From NCBI GenBank assembly GCA_903873485.1, contig CAIQOO010000032.1, positions 1 to 64,000 of the forward strand: a DNA stretch of 64,000 nt, read 5' to 3'. The notes below the pieces were generated by a model that did no database searches, was not told the DNA's origin, and saw nothing but the letters and a program-made list of their open reading frames with translations. Positions 1 through 9,884 of the stretch are shown piece by piece; the first letter of the stretch is position 1; each line of letters begins with the position of its first letter. Source of the DNA: an uncultured beta proteobacterium. Its GTDB lineage: Bacteria > Pseudomonadota > Gammaproteobacteria > Burkholderiales > Burkholderiaceae_C. The translations under genes and the position numbers were made by a program.

Positions 1-2
1 AT

Positions 3-131
3 CGTAAAGTTGCGCAGATGGCACCAGCAGGTGACTTGAACAAAATCGTTAAGCCATTGTTGCACAAGATAATTTTCAGTATTGCTCGTGTTTACGCTGG
101 TAGTAGCGGCGTAGTTCTGCGCAACTTTACG
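3..131. repeat. 129-bp element with 16-bp perfect inverted ends
   Basis: Bases 3-18 (CGTAAAGTTGCGCAGA) are the exact reverse complement of bases 116-131. The 97 bases between them carry no convincing gene. The right end stops about 7 bases before sequence that encodes a histidine-kinase C-terminus, and the kinase reading frame meets a stop (112-114) inside the element. This looks like a MITE or the end of a small mobile element that cut or truncated the kinase gene. The element could extend left of the window, so its full length and any target-site duplication cannot be judged. I do not recognise the end sequence as a named IS. Confidence 0.55.
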
Positions 132-138
132 TTGGTGG

Positions 139-294
139 CCGTTTTTTACCACCAAGCCGGCGGGCAAAGGGACCGGGCTTGGGCTTTCTTTGTCTTATGA
201 CATTGTTCAGCGCCACGGTGGCTGCATCGAAGTCGATAGCCAGCCGGGTGTTGGCAGCACCTTTCGCCTGTTGCTGCCGATTCACCAGCCTTAA
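139..294 (+). pseudogene. Sensor histidine kinase, C-terminal remnant
   Basis: From 139 the frame reads [18 protein letters not shown] and continues to [28 protein letters not shown], ending at TAA 292-294. This is the end of a HATPase_c domain: the F box (PFFTTK), the G2 box (GTGLGLS) and the usual final GSTF.L.LP strand. Everything upstream of the F box is missing; the inverted-repeat element at 3-131 takes its place and brings in an in-frame stop. With no H box or N box the fragment cannot be an active kinase. It is a remnant of an NtrB/PAS-type kinase. If the kinase begins beyond the window edge, the element would be an insertion rather than a truncation end. Confidence 0.75.
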
Positions 295-405
295 AAAACG
301 CCGGGCTCGGGTCGGCACGGCCCATTTCGATCTTGGCCCCAGCCCAACCTTGGCAGTCACGGGCAGAGTCCGGGGCAGCCGCGCAGTCAGGCGGTTTTGC
401 CGTGC

Positions 406-1407
406 TCACCTGGCAGTGGACTTGGGCTGGCCGTCATCAACCTTGACGCTGAATTGGCCATCCAGAATGGCTTTTTCGCGGGCCTTGACCTTGGTCACGA
501 TGTCGGCCGGCACTTTTTTCTCGAACGTGCCCAGCGGCGCCAGCGATGAACCCTTGTGCTTCATCATCGAATAGGGGCCGTAGTCTTCGGCGACAAACTT
601 GCCCTCTTTGGCCAGCTTGATGGCGCGGTCGGCCGAAGGTTCAAAGTGCCACAGGGCCGAGGCCACCACGGTGTCGGGGTACTGGGCCTGGGTGTTGATC
701 ACATTGCCAATCGCCAGCTTGCCTTTTTCCTTAGCCGCATCACTCACGCCAAAACGCTCGGCATACAGCAGGTCGGCACCCTTGTCGATCATGGCAAAAG
801 CGGCTTCCTTGGCTTTGGGCGGGTCAAACCAGCTATTGATAAAGCTGACGCTGAATTCGACCTTGGGGTTGGTTTCCTTGGCACCGGCCATGAAGGCATT
901 CATCAGCCGGTTGACCTCGGGGATGGGGAAGCCGCCGACCATGCCAATCTTGTTGCTTTTGGTCATGCCGCCAGCCACCATGCCGCTCAAATAAGCCGGT
1001 TCCTGGATGTAGTTGTCAAACACGCTGAAATTTGGGGCGGCGGGCTTGCCGCTGGAACCCATCAGGAACGACACCTTGGGAAAGTCTTTGGCCACCTTGC
1101 GGGCAGCGGCTTCGACCGCAAAGGCTTCGCCGACGATCAACTGGCTGCCGCCGGTGGCGTAGTCGCGCATGACGCGCTCGTAGTCGGCATTGCTGACGTT
1201 CTCGCTGGCCTTGTACTCAATCTCGCCACGCGCCTCGGCGGCCTTGAGCGCCTGGTGCAGGCGACCAGCCCATTGCTGCTCGAACGGCACGGTGTAGATG
1301 CCGGCGACCTTGAGCTTGGCCTGCGCAAGTGTCAGACCAGGGGTCAAGGCGACCAGGGAAGCCGCCAGAACAAGTGCCTGGCGACGGCTGAAGGGTTTGG
1401 ATGACAT
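406..1407 (-). CDS. BMP-family ABC transporter substrate-binding protein
   Basis: 333 residues. Residues 1-28 form a secretion signal with an SRRQ patch, a hydrophobic core and a likely cut after LTLAQA. The rest is the periplasmic-binding fold of the BMP/PnrA (Med) family, whose members bind nucleosides or purine/pyrimidine compounds for ABC import; the GMVGGFPIPEVNR and LYAERFGVSD stretches are typical of the class. The start at 1407 has a good ribosome site (GGAGAAACCC then ATG). It lies downstream of, and on the same strand as, N-carbamoyl amidohydrolase and dihydropyrimidinase genes, so the ligand is probably a pyrimidine, hydantoin or related compound. No permease or ATPase gene adjoins it in the window. 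Confidence 0.85.
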   Translation of the reverse strand: MSSKPFSRRQALVLAASLVALTPGLTLAQAKLKVAGIYTVPFEQQWAGRLHQALKAAEARGEIEYKASENVSNADYERVMRDYATGGSQLIVGEAFAVEAAARKVAKDFPKVSFLMGSSGKPAAPNFSVFDNYIQEPAYLSGMVAGGMTKSNKIGMVGGFPIPEVNRLMNAFMAGAKETNPKVEFSVSFINSWFDPPKAKEAAFAMIDKGADLLYAERFGVSDAAKEKGKLAIGNVINTQAQYPDTVVASALWHFEPSADRAIKLAKEGKFVAEDYGPYSMMKHKGSSLAPLGTFEKKVPADIVTKVKAREKAILDGQFSVKVDDGQPKSTAR

Positions 1408-1438
1408 GGGTTTCTCCGGTTAAAAATACTACAAAATA

Positions 1439-1490
1439 TATAGCTGCTCGCGCATACTGCATAAGGGCTAGAGGTCGATTTCTTATAAAA
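1439..1490 (+). repeat. Dispersed intergenic repeat, copy 1
   Basis: Begins TATAGCTGCTCGCGCATAC and continues with an ATAAGGGCTAGAGG core and an A-rich tail. It belongs to a family with ten copies in this window. It sits between the amidohydrolase gene and the binding-protein gene. Confidence 0.7.
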
Positions 1491-1501
1491 AAGCAAGCAC
1501 T

Positions 1502-2752
1502 TTATGTGCCAGCGCGCTCCAGCATGGCATGCAGCAGCACATTGCAGCCGGCGCTGATGTGCTCGGGGGTGGCACTTTCGATCTCGTTGTGGCTGATGCC
1601 GTTGAGGCAGGGGATGAAGATCATGCCGGTCGGGGCCAGTTTGGCCATATAAACCGCATCATGCCCGGCACCCGACACCACCGGCATGTTGGAGTAGCCC
1701 AGCTTGGCGGCGGCACGCGCCACCGCACCCTTGCAATCTTCGTGAAAAGCCTGCGCCGGGTAGCTTGACACCAGGTCGATCTGGATGCCCAAGCCGGTTT
1801 TCGTGCTCAGGCTGGCGGCAAAGGCTTTCACCTCGTCGGCCATAAGGTCCACCAGCGCATCGGTGGCGTTGCGCAGGTCGATGCTGAACCTGACCCGGCC
1901 CGGAATCACATTGCGGCTGTTGGGGTGGACATGCACCATGCCGACGGTGCCGCGCCCGTGCGGCGCATGGCGCAGGGCGACCGCCACCACTTCCTGCATG
2001 ATGTGGGTGGACACCTGCATCGCGTCGCGGCGCAGCGCCATCGGAGTCGGGCCGGCGTGGGCTTCCATGCCGGTGACGGTGCAGTCAAACCAGCGGATGC
2101 CCAGCACGCCCTGCACCACGCCAATCGTCACGTCGTTGTCTTCGAGCACCGGGCCTTGTTCGATATGGGTCTCGAAAAACGCGCCAATCGGGTGCTCGCC
2201 GGGTTCCTGGGAGCCGATGTAGCCGATGCGCGCCAGTTCGTCGCCAACCGACTTGCCCTCGGTGTCGCGCGCGGCATAGGCGTGTTCCAGCGTGAAAGCC
2301 TTGGCAAATACGCCCGAGCCCATCATCACCGGCACAAAGCGCGAGCCTTCTTCGTTGGTCCAGAAGCTGACCTCAAGCGGCGCTTCGGTCTCGATCTGGT
2401 GGTCGTTGAGGGTACGCATGACTTCCAGCCCGGCCAGCACGCCGTAGTTGCCATCAAACTTGCCGCCGGTCGGCTGGGTATCGACATGGCTGCCGGTGAC
2501 GATCGGCGGCAAGGCGTTGTTACGGCCTGCGCGGCGCATGAAGCCGTTGCCGATCTTGTCGATGGTCACTGTCAAGCCGGCTTCCCGTGCCCATTTGGTG
2601 ACCAGATCGCGGCCCTGTTTGTCGAGGTCGGTGAGGGTCAGGCGGCAGACCCCGCCCTTGGGGGTGGCGCCGATTTGCGCCAGTTCCATGAGGGAATTCC
2701 AAAGGCGCTCACCGTTGATGCGCAGGGTGCTGAGGTCGGTGGTGGTGGTCAT
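1502..2752 (-). CDS. Zn-dependent N-carbamoyl amino acid hydrolase / beta-ureidopropionase (M20 family)
   Basis: 416 residues, full length for the AmaB/HyuC/allantoate amidohydrolase group of the M20 metallopeptidase family. The metal-site motifs are visible: GSHVDTQPTGGKFDGNYG (His and bridging Asp), FWTNEEGSRF (catalytic and metal Glu), THIEQGPVLE, and the dimerisation/substrate motif EAHAGPTPM. The enzyme removes the carbamoyl group from N-carbamoyl-beta-alanine or an N-carbamoyl amino acid, releasing CO2 and NH3. With the dihydropyrimidinase at 4673-6115 it would make the last two steps of reductive pyrimidine breakdown. Hydantoin use or allantoate amidohydrolase activity are alternatives the sequence cannot separate. 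The start at 2752 follows AGGAGCATCGC. Confidence 0.85.
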   Translation of the reverse strand: MTTTTDLSTLRINGERLWNSLMELAQIGATPKGGVCRLTLTDLDKQGRDLVTKWAREAGLTVTIDKIGNGFMRRAGRNNALPPIVTGSHVDTQPTGGKFDGNYGVLAGLEVMRTLNDHQIETEAPLEVSFWTNEEGSRFVPVMMGSGVFAKAFTLEHAYAARDTEGKSVGDELARIGYIGSQEPGEHPIGAFFETHIEQGPVLEDNDVTIGVVQGVLGIRWFDCTVTGMEAHAGPTPMALRRDAMQVSTHIMQEVVAVALRHAPHGRGTVGMVHVHPNSRNVIPGRVRFSIDLRNATDALVDLMADEVKAFAASLSTKTGLGIQIDLVSSYPAQAFHEDCKGAVARAAAKLGYSNMPVVSGAGHDAVYMAKLAPTGMIFIPCLNGISHNEIESATPEHISAGCNVLLHAMLERAGT

Positions 2753-2798
2753 GCGATGCTCCTGTAAGGGTGGCGTGGGTGAATGTTGTGAATGGTTG

Positions 2799-3980
2799 TT
2801 AAATCAGCGCGCATTCGCGAACCGAGGCCAGGCGAAGCTCAGTTTTGTTGCTTAATGTCTGGGCAAGATGCTGACCTATGGTTTGGGCAAGACGAACCGG
2901 TACCGCGTTTCCGATCTGGCGCATGGCTTCACCCCAGGCACCCCCAATCACATAATCGTCAGGAAATGTTTGAATGCGCTTGGCTTCAAACACTGTCAGG
3001 TAGCGAACGCTGCCATCGGCATAACGAATCATGTTTTCACCACCGGGCACACCATGCCCGCCTGCCTTGATGGTTTTTGCTGGCCAATCAAAATCGCTGC
3101 CGGTATGGCCTGCATAGCTGCGTGCGCCATCTTTGAAAATATGGTCACTGATACCGTGATCTCCCTTTGGGTCCGGGATACCCGCCAATGCATCTCGAAC
3201 CGTTATCCAGGCTTGGTGTTGTGGTTCGAAAAATCCATGCCGTTCTTTGATGCGTTGCACTTTGTCATCCAATGAAGAATCCATCGGCAGGATTTTGGAA
3301 GATGCGATGCCATGCTTTTTCAGGTAAACGCCGGTGACGTGCATATCCCACAACAGGCTGTCTTCTGAGTGCGTGGGTGCAGGAAAAGACCAGTGATGCC
3401 CCAAGTCTGCCCTGACTCCGACAATGACCACGCGCTCTCGTGTTTGTGGCACGCCGTAGTCGGCAGCATTGAGAAGTTTGAACTTAACGTCATACCGCAC
3501 ACCCGTAAAGGGAAGTTTTCTGACTGCGCGCAATTGCGCAAGATGCTCCTGCCATTGCATTGAAGACTTGACGTTGAACCCAGGGTAGGTGAGACGCAAG
3601 AGGATGTATTCAAAATATTCTGAAAAGCTTGGGCGAAGCAAGCCCTTGACGTTTTCAAATACAAATGCCTTTGGTGTGAGTTTCTCAATGGCTTGGATGG
3701 CATACGGAAACATGTCCCTGCTGTCTTGCTGCGCCTGGTGTCGGCCCCCAAGAGAAAATGGCTGGCACGGCGGGCCACCGGCAACAACATCAATGTCACC
3801 GATGCTATCCAAGGAGAAGTCTTTGACATCTCCGAAGAACACCTTTTCAGCCTCGAAATTAGCCGCAAGCGATGCGCAAGCATGTTTATTGAACTCTACG
3901 AAGGCTGCATGCTGGAAGCCTGCAAGCTCCAGCCCTTTTGCCAGCCCGCCAGCGCCAGAGAATATTTCCAGAGATCGCAT
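2799..3980 (-). CDS. DNA (cytosine-5) methyltransferase of an Eco29kI-type RM system
   Basis: 393 residues from the start chosen at 3980, which has AGGTGA just upstream and begins MRSLEIFSGAGG; an upstream in-frame start would add 30 residues that overlap the endonuclease gene. C5-methylase motifs occur in order: I (FSGAGGLAKGLELAGF), IV with catalytic Cys (GGPPCQPFS), VI (FENVKG), VIII (QTRERVVIVG), IX (TVFEAKRIQTFP) and X (QIGNAVP). The start lies five bases after the stop of the Eco29kI-like endonuclease, so the two form one operon, with methylase second. By analogy it should methylate the site cut by its partner, likely CCGCGG. Base composition is visibly less G+C rich than the flanking genes, as expected for an acquired cassette. 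Confidence 0.92.
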   Translation of the reverse strand: MRSLEIFSGAGGLAKGLELAGFQHAAFVEFNKHACASLAANFEAEKVFFGDVKDFSLDSIGDIDVVAGGPPCQPFSLGGRHQAQQDSRDMFPYAIQAIEKLTPKAFVFENVKGLLRPSFSEYFEYILLRLTYPGFNVKSSMQWQEHLAQLRAVRKLPFTGVRYDVKFKLLNAADYGVPQTRERVVIVGVRADLGHHWSFPAPTHSEDSLLWDMHVTGVYLKKHGIASSKILPMDSSLDDKVQRIKERHGFFEPQHQAWITVRDALAGIPDPKGDHGISDHIFKDGARSYAGHTGSDFDWPAKTIKAGGHGVPGGENMIRYADGSVRYLTVFEAKRIQTFPDDYVIGGAWGEAMRQIGNAVPVRLAQTIGQHLAQTLSNKTELRLASVRECALI

Positions 3981-3985
3981 GTGGT

Positions 3986-4624
3986 TCACCTGATATTGTT
4001 CAGGTGGCGAGAAATATTCGCGACGATTTTGGATCGGTCTTTGGGATGACCATTGCACTTCGCTGCCCATGCCCGGCCTGGGTGAATCACATCCCAGTCA
4101 GATTTTGCTTGCTCGTACCTTCCTTTGCCAGGATCGTGGTTTCCAAACCCATCAATGGCGATGTTCCAAAGTGGTCGATTGAGCTTGATCAGTGCCGCTT
4201 CGATCGTACCAATCATGTCTGAGCCTTCTTGTTCAAAGATGACAAATCGACACGAAAAGTGCCCGATATTCAGGTCTGCACCTGAGTCAATGCTGCGGCT
4301 GTGCTGTTTGAGGCGCTTGAACAATTCTCTCGATTGGGTGCTGCTGCTGTCAGAAGCTCGCGCTTGGCGCCATCCTTTTGGGACGGCCTTGCCAACATAG
4401 ATTGGATAGCCATAAGCGAGGCGATTCAATGATGCGTACTTTTCGTAAAACGGATGGTCGCCCGTGTAGTAAAGCGCATAAACCCCGGTTCCTAAAAAAG
4501 ATTGCGGTGGTGGCAGGGCATGAACGGGTGTGCCGTTAAAAAACCGTACTGCGTCTTTCACCAGTTCATCAAAAGCATCATTTCTATAAACGTGCTCCTT
4601 CCTATCAAAAACTACTGGCATCAT
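3986..4624 (-). CDS. Eco29kI-family type II restriction endonuclease (GIY-YIG)
   Basis: 212 residues. GVY at 47-49 and YPIYVGKA at 73-80 give the GIY-YIG core. The residues known for Eco29kI catalysis fall at the same numbers here: Tyr49, Tyr76, Arg104, His108, Glu142 and Asn154. Eco29kI cuts CCGC^GG (a SacII-type site), so that is the predicted specificity. The stop TGA at 3986-3988 is followed at once by the methylase start. The gene pair lies between the pyrimidine-catabolic genes on the same strand, with reduced G+C, which indicates insertion into a pre-existing operon. No controller gene is visible; endonuclease before methylase is a risky order on entry unless separately controlled. Confidence 0.93.
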   Translation of the reverse strand: MMPVVFDRKEHVYRNDAFDELVKDAVRFFNGTPVHALPPPQSFLGTGVYALYYTGDHPFYEKYASLNRLAYGYPIYVGKAVPKGWRQARASDSSSTQSRELFKRLKQHSRSIDSGADLNIGHFSCRFVIFEQEGSDMIGTIEAALIKLNRPLWNIAIDGFGNHDPGKGRYEQAKSDWDVIHPGRAWAAKCNGHPKDRSKIVANISRHLNNIR

Positions 4625-4672
4625 TGGGCGTTGACTATTTGAATTATTGCCAAAGGCATGATTTTCACACGG

Positions 4673-6127
<1,455 letters not shown>

Positions 6128-6130
6128 TTA

Positions 6131-6180
6131 AATAGCTGCTTGCGCAATGGATATAAGGGCTAGAGGCTGATTTGTCATAA
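6131..6180 (+). repeat. Dispersed intergenic repeat, copy 2
   Basis: Begins AATAGCTGCTTGCGCAATGG and continues with ATAAGGGCTAGAGGCTGATTTG. Nearly the same as copy 1. It lies just upstream of the dihydropyrimidinase gene, between its start and the next gene, so it may form part of that leader or promoter region. Confidence 0.7.
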
Positions 6181-6295
6181 AAACCAAGACTTTTTGGCGA
6201 TCAGCCTGCATGGGGCTGGCGCACTTGGAAAGCCGGGGATGCGGTGACATTATGCCGAGGCCCTTCACCCGCAGCGGCAGAGAAACCTGACTGTT

Positions 6296-6832
6296 TTAGC
6301 TGAAGGTGCGCCGGTACAACAGCCGCAGCAGCAGCACTGCCAACACGGCAATCACCAACAGACTGCCCAAGCCACCCAGAAACATCACGCCCCAGCCCCG
6401 AAATTTGGACAGCAGCCACAGCAGCGCCAGGCAAGCCAGGGCAAAGCCCGCCACGTCGCCGAGCGTGCGCACGCTGGCCAGCCCGCTCAGTGGAAACACC
6501 CGGCGAATGCCCAGCACGCTGACCACTACACAGGCCAGCGGCGCCAGCAACAGCAGCGCATTGACATCGAGCAGGTTTTTGTTGAATGCCATCTGGGCCA
6601 GGCACAGCGCGACCACGGCCAGCATCAGCCACAACACCGCGCCACCGATAACCACGCTGGCAATCAGGCGCCCGTCCTGATCGCTGCGGCCACCCCGGGC
6701 GATGCGGGCCAGCAGTGTGCCCACCAACCCCCAGGCCACCGATGCCAGCAGAATAGCCAGCGCCTGGGCATCGGCCCAGATGGAAAAGTTGCTCAGGAGG
6801 TCACGCAGGGTCATGGGGTTGCTCTGGTTCAT
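6296..6832 (-). CDS. Small integral membrane protein, unknown function
   Basis: About 178 residues with five hydrophobic stretches: ALAILLASVAWGLVGTLL, IGGAVLWLMLAVVALCL, LLLLAPLACVVVSVLG, VAGFALACLALLWLL and LGGLGSLLVIAVLAVLLLRLL. I do not recognise a family. The start is uncertain: 6832 (MNQSN) is used, but 6814 (MTLRDLL) or an upstream start at 6883 are possible, and none has a strong ribosome site. It stands alone on the minus strand, facing away from the DnaA-box-like region. Confidence 0.6.
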   Translation of the reverse strand: MNQSNPMTLRDLLSNFSIWADAQALAILLASVAWGLVGTLLARIARGGRSDQDGRLIASVVIGGAVLWLMLAVVALCLAQMAFNKNLLDVNALLLLAPLACVVVSVLGIRRVFPLSGLASVRTLGDVAGFALACLALLWLLSKFRGWGVMFLGGLGSLLVIAVLAVLLLRLLYRRTFS

Positions 6833-7120
6833 CGGCCCAAGGCAGTGGGCTCTTTTGTCGTCAGAACCAAAGCATAGCGGCACTCGCCTTGCATTTCCCG
6901 GCCAGCGACAAGCTCAAGGCTTAAAAAAACGATGTCGCCACGGTCAAAAACAGCCACTACATGATCTCCTGACCCACGGGTGGCGCAGCGTCCCACAGCG
7001 CCATGTCAGCAAAGGGCGGTGCCTTTGGATTGCACCGTGAGCGGTGGCTTTTTTCTTTGACTGCCAGACTGTTATTTCAATTTCTTAAAATTAGTAGTAA
7101 TAGATAAGCATTGAGAAAAA

Positions 7121-7288
7121 TGTGGACAAGTCACTTTTAATGATTTAAATCAATGAGTTGCCACTTGTTTATGGGTGTTTGCGGGCGTGCTTTGCTGGTG
7201 TACCGCAAAAATGAACAAGTTTTCGGTTTTTCATTATCCTGTGGATAAGTCTGCCAATCCAGACAAATTCTGCACAGCTTTATCCACT
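7121..7288. other. Cluster of DnaA-box-like 9-mers in an A+T-rich gap
   Basis: The gap 6833-7419 has no credible gene. Within it, TGTGGACAA (7121-7129), TGTGGATAA (7240-7248) and TTATCCACT (7280-7288) match the DnaA box TTRTCCACA on one strand or the other: two exactly and one with a single final mismatch. The second also forms a small palindrome with TTATCC at 7234-7239. The sequence at about 7060-7170 is strikingly A+T rich for this genome. The neighbours are not dnaA, dnaN, gyrB or rpmH, so this is more likely a DnaA-titrating or regulatory site than the chromosomal origin, unless the element is plasmid-derived. Confidence 0.4.
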
Positions 7289-7327
7289 GCAAAAACAGGC
7301 TTTCAGGCGGTCTTCCCCGGGCTTGAG

Positions 7328-7366
7328 ACAAAAAAAAGCCAGACCCGGCATGACCGGATCTGGCTT
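7328..7366 (-). terminator. Rho-independent terminator of the acyl-CoA synthetase gene
   Basis: On the minus strand, AGCCAGATCCGG pairs with CCGGGTCTGGCT across a short TCATG loop (7337-7365) and is followed by a run of seven or more T (7331-7337). It lies about 55 bases after the stop of the gene at 7420-9093. There is one mismatch in the stem. Confidence 0.85.
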
Positions 7367-7419
7367 GGCTGGACTGCAATCAAGCTGTTGGCGTTGTCAC
7401 ATGCCCATCAGTGGACGTG

Positions 7420-9093
7420 TCAGGCCAGCATGCGCCGCAACACTTTGCCGATCGGCGTCTTGGGCAGGGCATCGCGAAACTCGACATGGCGCGGTATCTT
7501 GTAGCCGGTCAGATGAAGCTTGCAATGGGCGATCACGTCGTCGCGGCTGAGGTTGGCATCCTTGCGCACAATCACCACTTTCAGCGCCTCGCCCGATTTC
7601 GGGTCGGGCACGCCCACGGCGCCGCATTCGAGCACGCCCGGATGGGCCGCAATCACGCTCTCGATCTCGCTTGGATAGACATTGAAGCCAGACACCAGAA
7701 TCATGTCCTTGATGCGGTCGGTGATGGTGAAGTAGCCGTTGCTATCGACATGGCCAATGTCACCGGTCTTCAGCCAGCCGTCCTGCATCACCTTGGCGGT
7801 TTCTTGCGGGTGGTTCCAGTAGCCTTTCATCACCTGCGGGCCACGGATGCAGATTTCGCCGGTGTGCCGCTCGATGTCGCCGACGCCGGTCCACACCGGC
7901 AACTCATTGAAATCGCGGTCGCGAATTGACATCTCGGTGGAAGGAATCGGCAAGCCGATGCTGCCATTCCAGGCCGCGCCCAGCGGCACACAACAGGCCC
8001 CCGGTGAGGTTTCGGTCAGGCCGTAGGCTTCGGTGATGGCACATCCGGTCACCTGCTGCCAGCGCTCGGCCACCGGCTTTTGCACGGCGGCGCCGCCACC
8101 GACCACCACCTTGAGCGCAGAAAAGTCGAGCCGCTCAAAGCCGGGCGCGTTCAGCAAGCCGTTGAACAGCGTGTTGACGCCGGTCAGCACGCTGAACTTC
8201 CAGCGGCCAAGCTCCTTGACCAGGCCGGGCAGGTCGCGCGGGTTGGTGATCAGCACAATCAGGCTGCCCCACTTCATGAACGACAGCGTCGAGGTCAGGC
8301 AAAAAATATGGTACATCGGCAGCGGCGCGATGACGATCTCAGTGCCTTCCTTGAAACTGCCCGAAATCCAGACACCGGTTTGCTCCAGGTTGGCGAGGAT
8401 GTTGCGGTGCGTCAGCATGGCACCTTTGGAGACCCCGGTGGTGCCGCCGGTGTACTGCAAAAAAGCAATGTCTTCGCGCGTCAGCAGCACCGGCCTGAGT
8501 GCGGCGGCGGCACCGCGTGCCAGTGCGCTGCGAAAATCAATGGCGCCCTCAATATGCCAGGCCGGCACCATCTTTTTGACTTTCTTGACCAGCAGATTGA
8601 CCAGCCAGCGTTTGGGAGCCGGCAGCAGGTCGCCTAACTGGCTGGTGATGACATGCCTGACCGGCGTGTTGGCCAGCACCTGCTGCAAGATGCTGGCAAA
8701 GTTTTCCAGAATCACGATCACTTTGGCGCCGGAGTCTTTGAGCTGGTGTTCCAGTTCGCGTGGGGTGTAGAGCGGATTGACGTTGACCACCGTCATGCCG
8801 GCCTGCAGGATGCCAAACAGAGCGATTGGGTATTGCAGCAGATTGGGGGCCATGATGGCGACACGATCACCCTTGTCCAGCCCCGGCAAACTCTGCAAAA
8901 AGGCGGCGAAATCACGCGACAGGCGCGCCAGATCGGCATAACTGAGGGTGCGGCCGAGGTTGTGGTAGGCCGGTTTGTCGGCATACTTGGTCGCCAAGCT
9001 CGCCAGCAAGTCGGGAATTGATGTGAACACGTCGGGGTCGATGTCGGCGGGCATGCCTGCGGGATAGTTGTTGAGCCAGAGTTTGTTGGACAT
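7420..9093 (-). CDS. fadD: Long-chain fatty acid--CoA ligase
   Basis: 557 residues, the usual FadD length. AMP-forming adenylate synthetase: P-loop YTGGTTGVSKGAMLTHRN near residue 205, then AYGLTETSP, the hinge motif WLKTGDIGHVDSNGYFTITDRIKDMI and the FNVYPSEIE stretch. The catalytic lysine of PIGKVLRRML is near the C-terminus. It activates fatty acids to acyl-CoA at the inner face of the membrane for beta-oxidation or lipid synthesis. The start at 9093 follows AGGAGAACACC. It is a single gene with its own terminator downstream and is divergent from the TRAP transporter. Confidence 0.9.
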   Translation of the reverse strand: MSNKLWLNNYPAGMPADIDPDVFTSIPDLLASLATKYADKPAYHNLGRTLSYADLARLSRDFAAFLQSLPGLDKGDRVAIMAPNLLQYPIALFGILQAGMTVVNVNPLYTPRELEHQLKDSGAKVIVILENFASILQQVLANTPVRHVITSQLGDLLPAPKRWLVNLLVKKVKKMVPAWHIEGAIDFRSALARGAAAALRPVLLTREDIAFLQYTGGTTGVSKGAMLTHRNILANLEQTGVWISGSFKEGTEIVIAPLPMYHIFCLTSTLSFMKWGSLIVLITNPRDLPGLVKELGRWKFSVLTGVNTLFNGLLNAPGFERLDFSALKVVVGGGAAVQKPVAERWQQVTGCAITEAYGLTETSPGACCVPLGAAWNGSIGLPIPSTEMSIRDRDFNELPVWTGVGDIERHTGEICIRGPQVMKGYWNHPQETAKVMQDGWLKTGDIGHVDSNGYFTITDRIKDMILVSGFNVYPSEIESVIAAHPGVLECGAVGVPDPKSGEALKVVIVRKDANLSRDDVIAHCKLHLTGYKIPRHVEFRDALPKTPIGKVLRRMLA

Positions 9094-9356
9094 GGTGTTC
9101 TCCTGCTGAGGTTGATGTAATGGGTTTTAGGCTATCAGCTATTTTGGCGGCTGGCCAGGGGCGGCAAGGCAGTCGCTGCAAATATTCCTTTATTTCGATA
9201 GGCAGCAAGCTGGTGGCGGCGAAGGCCGGATCGGATTTGCCCCAAGCCGGGCAGGGCTGGCAGCTTCAGCGGCGACAATGCGTGTCCTGTTTTACCTCCG
9301 GCGCATATCAGCCTGGCTTTGCCGGGCTTGTTTTACGATAGCCGTTTTTTTACATC

Positions 9357-9884
9357 ATGCCGTTGCCCCGCCAGCCCAGTCATCTGCCGATTGAAATCCA
9401 CGATCCCGCCGCGCCGGATGAAGTCACCGTGGTGCCGCTCAAGATTGAAGACTGGCTCACCGTCATCATCATGGGCCTGCTGGCGCTGATCACCTTTGCC
9501 AATGTGCTGGTGCGCTACTTCAGCGACCAGTCGTTTGCCTGGACCGAAGAGTTTTCGGTGTTTTTGATGATTGCGCTGGCGCTGGTGGCGGGTTCGGCCT
9601 CGGTGGCACGCAACCGGCAGATTCGCATCGAGTTTTTTGCCGACAGCGGCCCGCCGGCGCGTCAGCGGGCGCTGGCACGCTTTGGCGCCATCATGGTGTT
9701 TGTGCTGTTTGCGCTGATTGCCGTGCTCAGCAGCCGCATGGTGTATGACGACATTCGGTATGGCGAAACCTCGCCGGGCATTGGCGTGCCGCAGTGGTGG
9801 TACACCATCTGGCTGCCGGTGATGTCGGTGGCGATTGCCGGGCGTGCCCTGGGCCTGTTCATTCGCCGGGGGCGCCGCGCATGA
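9357..9884 (+). CDS. dctQ: TRAP transporter small permease (DctQ type)
   Basis: 175 residues with four hydrophobic segments: LTVIIMGLLALITFANVLVRY, FSVFLMIALALVAGSASVA, FGAIMVFVLFALIAVLSS and WLPVMSVAIAGRALGL. It also has the DctQ signature around VRYFSDQSFAWTEEF. It forms the membrane complex with the large permease. Its TGA overlaps the ATG of that gene in ATGA (9881-9884), so the two are translationally coupled. First gene of a three-gene TRAP operon. Confidence 0.9.
   Translation: MPLPRQPSHLPIEIHDPAAPDEVTVVPLKIEDWLTVIIMGLLALITFANVLVRYFSDQSFAWTEEFSVFLMIALALVAGSASVARNRQIRIEFFADSGPPARQRALARFGAIMVFVLFALIAVLSSRMVYDDIRYGETSPGIGVPQWWYTIWLPVMSVAIAGRALGLFIRRGRRA

Noticed and set aside
7060-7300. 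Chromosomal origin of replication
   Set aside because: Only three boxes and none of the usual neighbours (dnaA, dnaN, gyrB, rpmH). Kept only as a DnaA-box cluster.
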